The notes: generated by a model from the sequence alone, not told the origin. Numbered from the stretch's first letter, positions 49,927-58,708 are shown. The stretch: 64,000 nucleotides of DNA from Acetobacter sp. 46_36 (GCA_001917135.1 MNTT01000016.1:261576-325575); one strand, 5' to 3'. Program-made: numbers and translations.

Positions 49927-50671
49927 CGAAACCGGCAACAACATCAATGCCCGCAACAATTGTGTGCTGGAATTGAGCGGCATTGTCAAAAATTACAAAC
50001 AGGGCAAGCAAACGCTGGAAGTTCTGGCAGGCATTGATTTAGCCATCCGCCCGCGGGAAGTTACGGCACTGGTCGGACAAAGCGGGTCGGGCAAATCTAC
50101 ACTGCTGCAAATTGCCGGCCTGTTGGACAAACCGACAGCGGGGCGCATTTTCATAAACGGACAGAATATCGGCAAAGCTTCCGACGACTTGCGCACGCAG
50201 CTCCGGCGCGATTATATCGGCTTTGTTTACCAATACCATAACCTGCTTGGCGACTTTTCAGCATTAGAAAACGTCATGCTGCCGATGCTGATTGCCGGAC
50301 GTCCGAAAGCCGAAGCAGCGGAACGGGCTGCCTTTCTGCTGGAAAAGCTGCACCTTTCTCACCGCCTGAAGCACCGGCCGGCAGAACTTTCCGGCGGCGA
50401 ACAACAGCGGGTTGCGATTGCACGCGCGTTGGCCAATTCTCCCAAACTCCTGCTGGCAGATGAGCCGACCGGCAACCTTGACCCAAATACGGCAGAAGAG
50501 GTTTTTGCCGCCCTGTTGGGAATTATTCGGGAAACCGGGCTGGCGGCACTGATTGCCACACACAATATGGAACTGGCGGCACGCATGAACCGGCAATTCA
50601 AGCTTAAAGACGGCATTTTGGAAGATATCAACGAGCCTCTGTTTGCCAAAGTACGGAAAAATTTTTACTAG
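49919..50671 (+). CDS. lolD: Lipoprotein-releasing ATPase LolD
   Basis: A 250-residue ABC ATPase. Walker A GQSGSGKSTLL, signature LSGGEQQRVAIARAL and Walker B KLLLADEPTGNLDP are intact, and the Lol-specific helix QYHNLLGDFSALENVMLPMLI follows the Q-loop. The start lies inside the end of lolC (ATG at 49919, lolC stop at 49924-49926). Together the two genes supply the ATP-driven lipoprotein sorting complex. Confidence 0.93.
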   Translation: MNNETGNNINARNNCVLELSGIVKNYKQGKQTLEVLAGIDLAIRPREVTALVGQSGSGKSTLLQIAGLLDKPTAGRIFINGQNIGKASDDLRTQLRRDYIGFVYQYHNLLGDFSALENVMLPMLIAGRPKAEAAERAAFLLEKLHLSHRLKHRPAELSGGEQQRVAIARALANSPKLLLADEPTGNLDPNTAEEVFAALLGIIRETGLAALIATHNMELAARMNRQFKLKDGILEDINEPLFAKVRKNFY

Positions 50672-50829
50672 TTTTTCCGCGGCGGTCTTCATCTTCTTTA
50701 AGGGCGGAAGACACTTTAGGGCGGTAAAGGCCTCTGCGGAAGAATATACATTATGAATGTACGCTGCCGATAAGTTTTCTGAAAGCGGAAGATATTTTCC
50801 CTTTGACGTCCGGGTGTTTTCACATTTGT

Positions 50830-51510
50830 TTATTCGCGCACTTTGCTACGGCGAATTTTCAAGCCTGTTTCCGGCGTTATTGTCCGTTTTTCAGCCCCGG
50901 AAATTTTATCTTCGGCAATTTTATCAGCCAAAACAACGCCGGATACCTTCTCTTCCGGATATCGTTTTTGCATTTCATGGCGGAGCTCACGGCTTTTTAA
51001 GATATTGCGTTTTCGGGCTTCAATCTTTGCGCGCGCGGTATTGTTATCCTTTTTATCTTTCACAACTTCTTCATTATATGCCGCGTCAGGATATTCCCCA
51101 TACTCTTCATCATAATTCATCTGGGCAAAACATTCTTCCTCAACCTCATCTGCTTTATTGTATAGGCGGTCTATGTCTTCAAGCCAGGATTTATCATTTA
51201 TTGATTTGCCATCTTTGATATTTTCTAAAATTATTTTAACTTCACCCAAGTTTTTTAGATGGACAACATCGTCGCTTACACCATAGAGAGGCAAAAGCTG
51301 TCCATTTCCGGATAATCCTGCCATTTCATAGGGCTTCTCCGAATAAAAACTATCTTTCCATTTAATAACGCTTACTGTAAAATCTTTCATCCCAATCTGC
51401 ATTAACGTTTTATCATCATTATTCAAGATTATTTGGGCATCATAACTTTTGATAAGCTGCATATCTTCTGAATTTATACCGGAATTATTTACTCTGTCAA
51501 AATTATTCAT
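50830..51510 (-). CDS. Orphan hypothetical protein, charged, coiled-coil-like C-terminus
   Basis: A 226-residue acidic-then-basic protein of unknown family. The first half has strands (AQIILNNDDKTLMQIGMKDFTVSVIKW) and the second half a Glu/Lys/Asp-rich helix (DEVEEECFAQMNYDEEYGEYPDAAYNEE, RAKIEARKRNILKSRELRHEMQKRYPEEKVSG, quoted in pieces). No signal peptide or membrane segment. CAGGAGCAAAATA stands before the ATG. It is divergent from rpsD; the shared upstream region holds two copies of an operator-like motif. It could be a small regulatory or cytoskeletal protein but nothing fixes a role. Confidence 0.55.
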   Translation of the reverse strand: MNNFDRVNNSGINSEDMQLIKSYDAQIILNNDDKTLMQIGMKDFTVSVIKWKDSFYSEKPYEMAGLSGNGQLLPLYGVSDDVVHLKNLGEVKIILENIKDGKSINDKSWLEDIDRLYNKADEVEEECFAQMNYDEEYGEYPDAAYNEEVVKDKKDNNTARAKIEARKRNILKSRELRHEMQKRYPEEKVSGVVLADKIAEDKISGAEKRTITPETGLKIRRSKVRE

Positions 51511-51520
51511 TATTTTGCTC

Positions 51521-51554
51521 CTGCTGAAATTAAACGTTGGTTTAAATTCAGCAG
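51521..51554. promoter_or_regulatory. Operator-like palindrome, copy 2 of 3
   Basis: A near-perfect inverted repeat: 51521-51535 (ctgctgaaattaaac) pairs with 51540-51554 (gtttaaattcagcag) with one mismatch across a 4-base spacer. It sits 11 bases upstream of the leftward orphan gene's ATG and resembles the sites at 13498-13530 and 51637-51660. Confidence 0.6.
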
Positions 51555-51603
51555 AAAATACTGATGGTTATGCCGTTTCAACCGGTTGAATCCACTTTTT
51601 TGT

Positions 51604-51632
51604 TTGACACATCTCTAAAACTTTGGTATATT
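51604..51632 (+). promoter_or_regulatory. Strong rpsD promoter
   Basis: TTGACA (51604-51609), 17 bases, TATATT (51627-51632). The ATG of rpsD is 306 bp downstream, so the mRNA has a long leader (51640-51937) that contains no supportable gene. Confidence 0.75.
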
Positions 51633-51636
51633 TATT

Positions 51637-51660
51637 TTAAACCAACGTTTTATTTCTACA
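51637..51660. promoter_or_regulatory. Operator-like motif, copy 3 of 3, at the rpsD start point
   Basis: The inverse complement of this 24-mer matches 13498-13521 at 23 of 24 positions (core AAACGTTSGTTTAA). It begins 4 bp after the -10 and so covers the likely transcription start. Confidence 0.55.
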
Positions 51661-51937
51661 GTTGGATATTCAACATATTTTCATATAAAAAAGATGAAAA
51701 AACAGGCAAAACTCTAAAGAAAATGCTTGCAAAATTATTTTTTTGCGGTATTTTAGGGGCACTTCCGAGAAAGAGGGTTGCGCCAGAGGGCATTCGGCGC
51801 GGAGTAAAACCGCGTTTTGTGTTTTCTGAAAGCGAAAGCCCCGTTTGCGCCGGAGCCGGATTTCCACCAAAGAAACGGCACCACCAACGACAAAACTATC
51901 GGGACAATAATTTAACCAAAGAAAAAAGGATTTTTTA

Positions 51938-52552
51938 ATGAAAAGTATTGTTAACGCCAAAAAGAAGAACAGCCGTCGTTACGGCCAAAACCTCTGGGGC
52001 GATGCGAACAGCCCGATTTTGAAAAGAAACTATGCTCCGGGACAGCATGGTCAGAGAAGAAAAAAGACAACTGACTATGGTGAGCAATTGTATGCAAAAC
52101 AGAGATTAAAAGTTTATTATGGAAATATCTCTGAAAAGCAATTCCACAAGTACTATGTTGAAGCTATTCGCAGAAAAGGCGATACCGCTGAAAATCTTAT
52201 CGGCCTGCTGGAATCCAGACTTGACAATCTGGTTTATAAAGCAAAATTCGTTCCGACGGTATTTGCCGCCCGCCAGTTTGTCAATCACGGTCATGTTACC
52301 GTAAACGGCAAAAAGGTTAATATTCCTTCTTATCAGCTTAAAGCCGGTGACGTTATTGAAGTTCGGGAAAAATCCAAACAGCTGGCCATTGTTTTGGAAG
52401 CTGTTCAGTCCCAGACGCGCGATTTCCCGTCCTATCTGGAAGTTGATGCCGGAAAGCTGACCGCGAAGTATACTTTCGTTCCGAAGTTTGACGATGTACC
52501 GTATGCGGCACAGATGGAACCGAACCTGGTTATCGAATTTTACTCCAGATAA
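51938..52552 (+). CDS. rpsD: 30S ribosomal protein S4
   Basis: A 204-residue S4: after a slightly unusual N-terminus (MKSIVNAKKKNSRRYGQNLWGD, in pieces) comes the conserved APGQHGQRRKKTTDYGEQL, and the S4 RNA-binding domain (LESRLDNLVYKAKFVPTVFAARQFVNHGHVTVNG in pieces). S4 nucleates 30S assembly and binds 16S rRNA. It is a lone gene with a strong promoter, a 300-base leader and a good terminator. A long leader is the usual setting for S4 autoregulation, but I see no defined structure here. The start ATG at 51938 has no clear ribosome site apart from AAAGAAAAAAGG at 51917-51928. Confidence 0.96.
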   Translation: MKSIVNAKKKNSRRYGQNLWGDANSPILKRNYAPGQHGQRRKKTTDYGEQLYAKQRLKVYYGNISEKQFHKYYVEAIRRKGDTAENLIGLLESRLDNLVYKAKFVPTVFAARQFVNHGHVTVNGKKVNIPSYQLKAGDVIEVREKSKQLAIVLEAVQSQTRDFPSYLEVDAGKLTAKYTFVPKFDDVPYAAQMEPNLVIEFYSR

Positions 52553-52676
52553 TAAGGAAGCCGATACCGGTCTTCGAACTGGTGCAGACAAGTGCAGTTT
52601 TTGCAATATGCATGGCGGAAGATTTCGGTATATGGCAGAAAAACAGAATACAGGGCAGCAATGCCGGATATTTGGA

Positions 52677-52706
52677 GAAGCAGAGTTTCAGCTCTGCTTC
52701 TTTTTG
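52677..52706 (+). terminator. rpsD terminator
   Basis: A 9-bp stem GAAGCAGAG (52677-52685) with CTCTGCTTC (52692-52700), loop tttcag, followed by TTTTT. Confidence 0.85.
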
Positions 52707-52783
52707 TATGCTGACAACATCTGCTCAGGTTTTCCGGTCTTTTTTTCTTCAGAAGAACGAAGACAATGAAAAACAAATCTATC

Positions 52784-52811
52784 TTGACAAAAAAACATTT
52801 TCGTATAAAAT
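52784..52811 (+). promoter_or_regulatory. Promoter of an orphan WG-like gene
   Basis: TTGACA (52784-52789), 16 bases, TAAAAT (52806-52811), 43 bp before the ATG at 52855. It follows the rpsD terminator; the remaining 302-bp spacer has no gene. Confidence 0.7.
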
Positions 52812-52854
52812 AAACGCAGTTTAATTTTATTATTATTCACTAAAACTTATATAT

Positions 52855-53943
52855 ATGGAAAACTTATGGAATTTTGCCAAAGACTTTTTGGATTGTGCCA
52901 GCAAACAAGCTAATTATTGGAGTTTTTTAGGTAAAAGGCATTTTGAAAACGGAACGCTGAAGTTTTATCCCAACGGATATTTTGCATTTTTGCAGCCCGG
53001 AACGTCCAAACTTTCCGTTTACAGTAATAACTGCCGGCTGAAATTTAACGACGTATCTGATTTCCATGTTTTTGAAAACGGCCAGATGGCGGTATCAAAA
53101 AATGGCAATGCGTCATACACGCTTTACAGCTCTGAAGAAAACCGCATGACGGAAATTACCAATGTACGCTACCTTTGCCGCTACCAAACAATTGTTTCGG
53201 AGCAAGACGGTATGTTGTACCCCAACCTCCCTCGCACTTACAGCAAAGACGGCTGGAATTTTCCGCTCTGTCTGGGGCATAAAGACGATATTTCCAACGT
53301 TTCTGACGCTGATGACGGAAAGATTGCCGTAACATACCCTTGGGGAAGAGCAGACTTATACAACCGAAGCGGGCTTAAACAGGCATCCTTCAAAGACTGC
53401 AAGGCGGTTATTTTTCTAAAACAAGGAAATTTTATCGTCCTGGAAAGAAACGGATACGGACGCCTGTTTGACAAAGACTGCCGACTGATGCTTGAAAATG
53501 TCAGCCCTCTGCCCGAAAATGAAAATTTTCTCCGAAACAACGACCGTTTTTGCATTCACAAAGGACATTATTACGACTGCTGCTGCGGAGAAACCTATTC
53601 CGGAAAAACGCTGCCGCTGATTTTAAGCAGCGAAAGCCGCGTCTTTTATGAAAAAGGTATTATTTACCATCCGAATGGAGCAGTTGTCTTAAGCCAGTGC
53701 CCTGAGGAATATGCGTTGTTCAACGGGCATATGTTGCATATTCGGCAAAACGGCAGAGATTTTGTTTTTGATTTGCGGCTGAAACAGAGGGATTTATTGA
53801 CAATTATGGAGAAGCTTGTCAAAAACACCGATGAACAAGATATTTCGCCGCTGTTGTTTGATTATTTGCAGACAGCCGCCGAAATCATCAAAGGAACGGT
53901 TCTCAGCCGTAAGGATACGCTGTTAAGCTTTATTCGGAACTGA
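52855..53943 (+). CDS. Hypothetical protein with WG-like strand repeats
   Basis: A 362-residue protein built of about ten strand-turn units such as NYWSFLGKRHFENGTLKFYPNGYFAFLQPG, FENGQMAVSKNGNASYTLYSSE, KQGNFIVLERNGYGRLFDKDCRL and EKGIIYHPNGAVVLSQCP; the (E/K)-NG turns are like beta-propeller or WG repeats. A helical C-terminal segment of about 60 residues follows. It contains an unusual CCCGE stretch. It has the same setting as the gene at 34737: sigma70-like promoter, A/T-rich leader (cttatatat) without a ribosome site, own terminator. Function unknown; cytosolic. Confidence 0.55.
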   Translation: MENLWNFAKDFLDCASKQANYWSFLGKRHFENGTLKFYPNGYFAFLQPGTSKLSVYSNNCRLKFNDVSDFHVFENGQMAVSKNGNASYTLYSSEENRMTEITNVRYLCRYQTIVSEQDGMLYPNLPRTYSKDGWNFPLCLGHKDDISNVSDADDGKIAVTYPWGRADLYNRSGLKQASFKDCKAVIFLKQGNFIVLERNGYGRLFDKDCRLMLENVSPLPENENFLRNNDRFCIHKGHYYDCCCGETYSGKTLPLILSSESRVFYEKGIIYHPNGAVVLSQCPEEYALFNGHMLHIRQNGRDFVFDLRLKQRDLLTIMEKLVKNTDEQDISPLLFDYLQTAAEIIKGTVLSRKDTLLSFIRN

Positions 53944-54012
53944 CACAGCCTCCGCTGCTGAGTTTTATCCGCAGCTGACTGACACAGGCCTCAGTTTATG
54001 ATGTCTGCCATA

Positions 54013-54040
54013 AGCCCTCCCCTGACGGAGGGCTTTTTTA
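54013..54040 (+). terminator. Terminator after the WG-like gene
   Basis: AGCCCTCC (54013-54020) pairs with GGAGGGCT (54027-54034), loop cctgac, followed by TTTTT. Confidence 0.85.
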
Positions 54041-54140
54041 TATTTTCCGCGGAAAAACAGGCAAAACAGCGGCGAGATTCATTTTATCTTAACTTCCGGC
54101 GATTATATATTAAGCAGGTGTAACAGCAGACAGGAGTTGT

Positions 54141-55034
54141 ATGTTTATTTTATTTGTGGCTTTACTGGCGCCGTTCTTTTCCTCTTTCGCCAATATTATT
54201 GAATGCAAGCTGTCCAACAACATATTCAAACATCCGGCAACCATGATTTTTTATATCTCGCTCATGAACTGCCTGTTTATGCCCCTGCTTTTGTTTTTCG
54301 GCATACCTACCCTGCCCGCGCCCGGTGCCGTTCCGTTTTATTTTCTGCTGGCATTTATTGACGTTGCATACCTCTATCCTTATTACAAAGCGATGAAAGT
54401 TATTGATACGTCTATCGTTTCTGCGCTGTTTTCGCTGGGGCAGATTACAATTCCGATTATGACATACCTGTTTTTGGACGAACGGCTCAGAGAATCGCAA
54501 TACGCCGGATTTTTGCTGATTATTGCCGCGTCGATTGTCCTCAGCATCAACGATTTTAAGATGCCGAAGCTGAACCGGGCGTTTTATTATATGGTCTTTG
54601 TTTCCCTGCTGCGGGCATTTTATGTCGTTTTGCAAAAATATACCTTTAAGGAAGACGACAACTGGATTAATCTAATCATTTACGTCAATATTTTTTCGTT
54701 CCTGCTGCCATTCCTGCTGTTTTTGCACAAAAAATCGGCGGAACGGATACGGAGCACCTTTGCCGAATACCGTAAAAATACAAAAGTATTCTGCCTGAAC
54801 GAATTTTTGTGTTTTCTGGGCGGAGCGGCGGCTGTTTACGCCTTGTCCAAACTTTCGGCGGTTACGTCATCGGCGATTAACGCAACGGCGCCGATTTTTA
54901 TGCTGTTCATCAGTCTGGCGCTGAAAAAGATGTTTGACATCCGCGTCAAAGAAACGATTACGCCGCACATTATGATAAAAAAGCTAATATGTTTTGTCGT
55001 AATTATTGCCGGCGTGGTCATGGTGGCGCTTTAA
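54141..55034 (+). CDS. DMT superfamily (EamA-like) transporter
   Basis: A 297-residue integral membrane protein with ten hydrophobic helices in two related halves, the architecture of drug/metabolite (EamA) transporters. The recurrent SALFSLGQITIPIMTYLFLDERL and TSSAINATAPIFMLFISLAL stretches are at equivalent positions in the two halves. Substrate unknown. CAGGAG stands 5 bases before the ATG. The gene is monocistronic and convergent with the PMM-like gene on the other strand. Confidence 0.85.
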   Translation: MFILFVALLAPFFSSFANIIECKLSNNIFKHPATMIFYISLMNCLFMPLLLFFGIPTLPAPGAVPFYFLLAFIDVAYLYPYYKAMKVIDTSIVSALFSLGQITIPIMTYLFLDERLRESQYAGFLLIIAASIVLSINDFKMPKLNRAFYYMVFVSLLRAFYVVLQKYTFKEDDNWINLIIYVNIFSFLLPFLLFLHKKSAERIRSTFAEYRKNTKVFCLNEFLCFLGGAAAVYALSKLSAVTSSAINATAPIFMLFISLALKKMFDIRVKETITPHIMIKKLICFVVIIAGVVMVAL

Positions 55035-55233
55035 TATACCGTTCCCTAAGGCTGAAGCGCCGCTGTTTTCCGGCTATCGCCCAAGCGCTTTCTGTGGAGT
55101 TTTCGGCAGTGCCTGCCGGCCTTTTTTTGTATTCGGCAGACAGACGGGAAAAGCGCTGATAAGCAGTACAGACAATGCTTTTATGTCGGCAGACAGACGG
55201 AAAAAGCACCGATAAGCAGCGGCCTAAACTTTT

Positions 55234-55944
55234 TTATATTTCCAGATATGCCAAAACATCGTCAGGGCTGTTGACCTGCACGACCTCGGTATTGTCCATG
55301 GCACGCAAGGCTTCCGCCAGCGTATAGTCATTGCCGCCCTTTTCGGTACGGTCGCCGAGAAAGATGATTTTGTGGTTCGGATACATTTCGCGCACCCGCC
55401 GGGCAATCTGGCTTTTGCCGCAGCCTTTGGTTACAATGTCCAAAGAGATTTTGCCGCCGACGCTGGTTTCATATTCGGGAAATTTCTCATTCAGTTCCCG
55501 GGCTATATTTTCCCGCTCATGATGAAGGCTGTCCCATTCGTTATATTTGGTACGCTCCGCAAACGGGCAGTTCCGCCCCAAGACGCTGAAGTTCAGCATT
55601 CCCGGGCGCAATTCAAGATAATTGCCGTACAGCTTTCCCTGATAGGCGGTATTGCGGCGAAAACGTTCCAACGTTTGGAGAAATTCCTTTTTCAGGACAA
55701 TTTCGTTGCGATAAATTTCCTGCCCTTTCTGGTGGTAAACGTTACCCATTGAGCTGTAAATACCGCTGAATGCGGCAACGGCATCGGGCGGCAGCTGCTC
55801 AGTTACCTTTTCATAATTGGAACCGGCGGCAAGATACGCCAGATGCGACTTGAGCCACGGCAGAAAACGGCGGCTGAAATCCGGCGTCATCGGCTGGCGT
55901 GCCGGAGTTAAGGTTCCGTCCATATCAAAAATATATATTTTCAT
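55234..55944 (-). CDS. HAD-superfamily phosphomannomutase-like (PMM2-type) protein
   Basis: A 236-residue HAD phosphatase of the type IIB/PMM family. The phosphorylated Asp motif is DMDGTLTPARQPM at residue 6; the cap region contains a long run to KISLDIVTKGCGKSQIARRV, and the last motif is LGDRTEKGGNDYTLAEAL, which ends in the second Asp pair of HAD proteins. Sequence fits eukaryotic-type phosphomannomutases (mannose-6-P to mannose-1-P), a pathway feeding sugar nucleotides such as GDP-mannose; the phosphatase SuhB-unlike alternative is not excluded. AGGAGG precedes the ATG at 55944 ideally; earlier ATG at 56019 is unlikely. Confidence 0.75.
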   Translation of the reverse strand: MKIYIFDMDGTLTPARQPMTPDFSRRFLPWLKSHLAYLAAGSNYEKVTEQLPPDAVAAFSGIYSSMGNVYHQKGQEIYRNEIVLKKEFLQTLERFRRNTAYQGKLYGNYLELRPGMLNFSVLGRNCPFAERTKYNEWDSLHHERENIARELNEKFPEYETSVGGKISLDIVTKGCGKSQIARRVREMYPNHKIIFLGDRTEKGGNDYTLAEALRAMDNTEVVQVNSPDDVLAYLEI

Positions 55945-56149
55945 TTGGTCCTCCTTTCTTATAAATGCGTTTCTTTCCCTCAGGCATATTTTGCGGGGAA
56001 CGCCGCACAGGCCATACATACCCCCGAAACAGGCTTTTTCGGCAAATACCGCACGGGCTATGCGCTGCCTGAAACCGTTTTTTGCGACGATTGCCTACAG
56101 GCGATGCTTTTCCGGAATCCGGCACCCGCACCGTGGAGAAAGAAGCAGC

Positions 56150-56464
56150 CTATTTATCGGCGACACATTTATAATAAGCTTTGGAAGGCACAAACAGCCG
56201 ACAGGTAAAAATATCGCGGCGTATCTCTTCGGCATGCGTACCGGCTTTATGTTCCCGGCACAAACCGTCGGCAAACGCCTTTACCTCTTCCTTATCATAA
56301 AAAAGAGGATTATAGCATACCGCCGGCCGGCCGGGCTTGGAAGCACCGACATACACATACTCCGTCCCCGGCTCCCGGCGGCGGTCTTCAAACGGCGCAA
56401 ACTGCGAACATGCCGAAACGCTCAGAACCAGAGATAATAACAGCGATAATTTTAGAGTGGACAA
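56150..56464 (-). CDS. Small hypothetical lipoprotein
   Basis: A 104-residue lipoprotein precursor (MSTLKLSLLLSLVLSVSACSQ, in pieces, lipobox VSAC, Cys19). The mature part has four cysteines (Cys of lipid, PAVCYNP, LCREH, TCRLF and KCVADK) and the string DRRREPGTEYVYVGASKPGRPAVCYN, which occurs in a conserved alphaproteobacterial lipoprotein of unknown function. It is divergent from the gene at 56524, with 59 bp between starts. The additional cysteines suggest disulfide bonds in the periplasm. Confidence 0.65.
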   Translation of the reverse strand: MSTLKLSLLLSLVLSVSACSQFAPFEDRRREPGTEYVYVGASKPGRPAVCYNPLFYDKEEVKAFADGLCREHKAGTHAEEIRRDIFTCRLFVPSKAYYKCVADK

Positions 56465-56523
56465 TTTGCAAAACTCCCATTAAATTGTGTTATGTCAGTC
56501 ATTATATATAAAGATGAAATAAA

Positions 56524-57135
56524 ATGCAAAGCGAAAATGTATATATTGGGGATGATAAATTCCAGCGGTTTCTTGACCATTATAACTGTCCGGCGCCACT
56601 CGGCGTTGTCAAGCTCCGGTTTGCAGGAGCCGTCTGCAGCCCTAATCCCAACTTGCGCCCGACGGACGTCATTGCTTCGCTGTTTGCCGAAAACATGCAA
56701 CCGAGGCTGACGACAAAAAACGAAGCGGAACTTTTTTTCAAGTTTTTTATGGGGCTGTGGGACGAGATGTTTGTCGAAATCAAAACCAACACGCTCAAAC
56801 TTCCGGAATTTTCCGGAAACAAAAGCGACACGAAAGAATTGGCAGAATTATGCCATAGCCGTGCCGACCAGATTGAGTTCGGCTTTGTCGAAGGCTTTTG
56901 GGGCGGCTGCGAGACACTGTCCATTCCTAACTATGCCGCAGAACTGATGGCTTCGCTTTCCGACATGGCCGACGTTTACGGCGTTTTGGCCAAAAAACTG
57001 GCACAGGCGGAAAATCCGAAAGACATTTACCCGGTTATTCTGAACACGGATCAGATGGTGGAAAAGACTTTTCGCTTTTTGATTGAACATATGGTTTTGC
57101 CGCACATTGAGCAACTGCAGAGAAGCGTTAACTGA
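56524..57135 (+). CDS. Conserved hypothetical protein
   Basis: A 203-residue soluble, mostly helical protein with the segments SADQIEFGFVEGFWGGCETLSIPNYAAELMASLSDMADVYGVLAKKL (as FVEGFWGGCETLS and LMASLSDMADVYG). No family is recognised. It is divergent from a small lipoprotein and is followed 26 bp later by a nitroreductase gene, probably in the same transcript. Function unknown; the N-terminus (DKFQRFLDHYNCPAPLGVVKLRFAG, in pieces) looks like an alpha/beta start. Confidence 0.6.
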   Translation: MQSENVYIGDDKFQRFLDHYNCPAPLGVVKLRFAGAVCSPNPNLRPTDVIASLFAENMQPRLTTKNEAELFFKFFMGLWDEMFVEIKTNTLKLPEFSGNKSDTKELAELCHSRADQIEFGFVEGFWGGCETLSIPNYAAELMASLSDMADVYGVLAKKLAQAENPKDIYPVILNTDQMVEKTFRFLIEHMVLPHIEQLQRSVN

Positions 57136-57161
57136 TTTCTAAATTTTACAGGAGTTTACCC

Positions 57162-57692
57162 ATGGAATTGTATGAAGGATTACTGACCCGGCGTTCTATC
57201 AGAAAATACAACCCGGAAAAGAAACTGACGAAAGACGAAATTCTGGAACTCATCCGGGCAGCAAGTTATGCCCCCTCCGCACACAACAAACAACCCTGGC
57301 ATTTTCTGGTTATTCAGGACGCGGAAACTTTACGTACCCTGCGCCAGATTCAGCCTTGGACATCTTTTGCCAAAGATGCAGCATGCGCTATTGTTGTCTG
57401 CGCAGACGAAGAAGAATGTTTCCACCGCGAAAAAGAGGGATGGAACTATGCCCAGATTGACGGTTCCCTCGCTGCGCAAAACCTGCTGCTGGCCTGCCAT
57501 GCCAAAGGGCTGGGCGCCTGTTTTTGCGGTGCGGCGCCGATGCCGATGGTCGTTGACAACCTGCGTAAAAAGTTCCGTATGCCAGAAACGATGCTCCCTG
57601 TAGCAATCATTACCATCGGCTATCCGGAAGAAACGCCTAAACAACCGGAAGACAGGCTTAATCCGGAAAAAATACACTGGGAAACGTTTTAG
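57162..57692 (+). CDS. FMN-dependent nitroreductase family protein
   Basis: A 176-residue single-domain nitroreductase. The FMN-binding start RRSIRKYNPEKKLTKDEILELIRAASYAPSAHNKQPWHF (split: RRSIRKYNPEK, AASYAPSAHNKQPW) and the C-terminal ATIG-type strand (VAIITIGYPEETPKQPEDRL, in pieces) are typical; Arg11-type residues contact the FMN phosphate. Family members reduce nitroaromatics, quinones or, in some anaerobes, act in redox housekeeping. A GAG ribosome-like sequence AGGAG is eight bases before the ATG. It lies 26 bp after the conserved gene at 56524. Confidence 0.9.
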   Translation: MELYEGLLTRRSIRKYNPEKKLTKDEILELIRAASYAPSAHNKQPWHFLVIQDAETLRTLRQIQPWTSFAKDAACAIVVCADEEECFHREKEGWNYAQIDGSLAAQNLLLACHAKGLGACFCGAAPMPMVVDNLRKKFRMPETMLPVAIITIGYPEETPKQPEDRLNPEKIHWETF

Positions 57693-57789
57693 CCCGAGAG
57701 CGTACGAACCGGCAAAAATGTCAACCTGCCAGCAAGGCGCGCAGGGAGGGCTCTTTAGCCAGAGAGAGTGCAAACCCGGCAGCAAAAAC

Positions 57790-57826
57790 AACAAAACCCC
57801 GCCAGACATACGCTGCGGGGCTTTGT
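57790..57826 (-). terminator. Terminator of the second helical-repeat protein gene
   Basis: On the minus strand CCCCGC (57820-57815) pairs with GCGGGG (57802-57797), followed by TTTTGTTG. It is 19 bp past the stop at 57845 and can also act for the nitroreductase gene. Confidence 0.7.
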
Positions 57827-57844
57827 ATTTTCATGTTGTTTCTT

Positions 57845-58657
57845 TCACAATGTTGCATAGCGCTTAAAATAGGCTTCAACCTCTTCACGATTGCCGCGTT
57901 CCAGCAATTCCTCTTCCGCTTCCAAACCTCTTTTGGAAAACAGAATATAGGACATAATCAATTCGCTGTCACCGCTTTTAACCATCTCGCGCTGTGCCGG
58001 AAGGGATAGTTCCTTATACCGTTCAACATACGTTTTGACACAGTTGCGACAGGCATCTATAAAGCTGTCCCTGCCGCCGCCAACGTTGAGATACGTCATC
58101 AATGCCTGTTGCCCAAGAGGTGAAAGTCTGTTTTTTTCCAAATATTCCTGCACCGGAAACAACGATGAATCGCTGTCCTGCTCTTTTCCCTCATGCAGGC
58201 AATGCGTCAGAAGGAAAACTTCCGCTTTCGGCGAAAGCCTCTTTTTGGCAATAACAGACATCATCTTTTTCTTTATCAATTCTGTTTCGACGTCCAGACA
58301 CAGGCGATTGTGCTCCAACATATAAATACGAGCAGCATCAAACCCTATCGGCTGATGGAAAATATACATCTGCACCTCAGGCGCAATATTAACGCGTTCA
58401 AACCGTTCCTCATCGTGTGAAGACATACGGAGATTGGCATACGCCGTCAGCAAAGCCATAATTTCCTTTTGGTTGCCGCGTTTGACTATCTGCATCTGCT
58501 CTTTGGCGGGAAGACCGTCAGGAAGCCAGTTGAAGCCGACTTGGACAGAACTGATTTTGCTGATGCGATTCATAACTTCATGATGCGTGTTTCTTTCAAT
58601 TTCTGCAGCTTCACGCAAACGGCTTATTTCTGCAACACTGATTTTTTCTGTTTTCAT
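57845..58657 (-). CDS. Helical-repeat hypothetical protein (paralogous family member 2)
   Basis: A 270-residue alpha-helical protein with repeated units similar to those in 18143-18928: LPAKEQMQIVKRGNQKEIMALLTAY, LSPKAEVFLLTHCLHEG, LSPLGQQALMTYLNVGG, LSLPAQREMVKSGDSELIMSYILFSKRG and ELLERGNREEVEAYFKRY. The unit is L(S/P)--A(Q/E)-(E/Q)--(L/M)(V/L)--G----I--Y. It is probably a HEAT-like helical solenoid, function unknown. It has a sigma70-like promoter and a terminator and no ribosome site just before its ATG. Confidence 0.6.
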   Translation of the reverse strand: MKTEKISVAEISRLREAAEIERNTHHEVMNRISKISSVQVGFNWLPDGLPAKEQMQIVKRGNQKEIMALLTAYANLRMSSHDEERFERVNIAPEVQMYIFHQPIGFDAARIYMLEHNRLCLDVETELIKKKMMSVIAKKRLSPKAEVFLLTHCLHEGKEQDSDSSLFPVQEYLEKNRLSPLGQQALMTYLNVGGGRDSFIDACRNCVKTYVERYKELSLPAQREMVKSGDSELIMSYILFSKRGLEAEEELLERGNREEVEAYFKRYATL

Positions 58658-58708
58658 AATGATAACATTTTAATTAAATTTGACATATATATAGTTGTTT
58701 CGGCTTGA

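Noticed and set aside
51525..51545. CtrA-type TTAA-N7-TTAA site in the palindrome
   Set aside because: The two TTAA are eight bases apart, not seven, and the match to the rest of the motif is poor; the element has its own longer palindrome.
51564..51938. 124-codon open frame upstream of rpsD
   Set aside because: It starts inside the rpsD promoter region, has no ribosome site and no protein-like pattern; the region is a leader.
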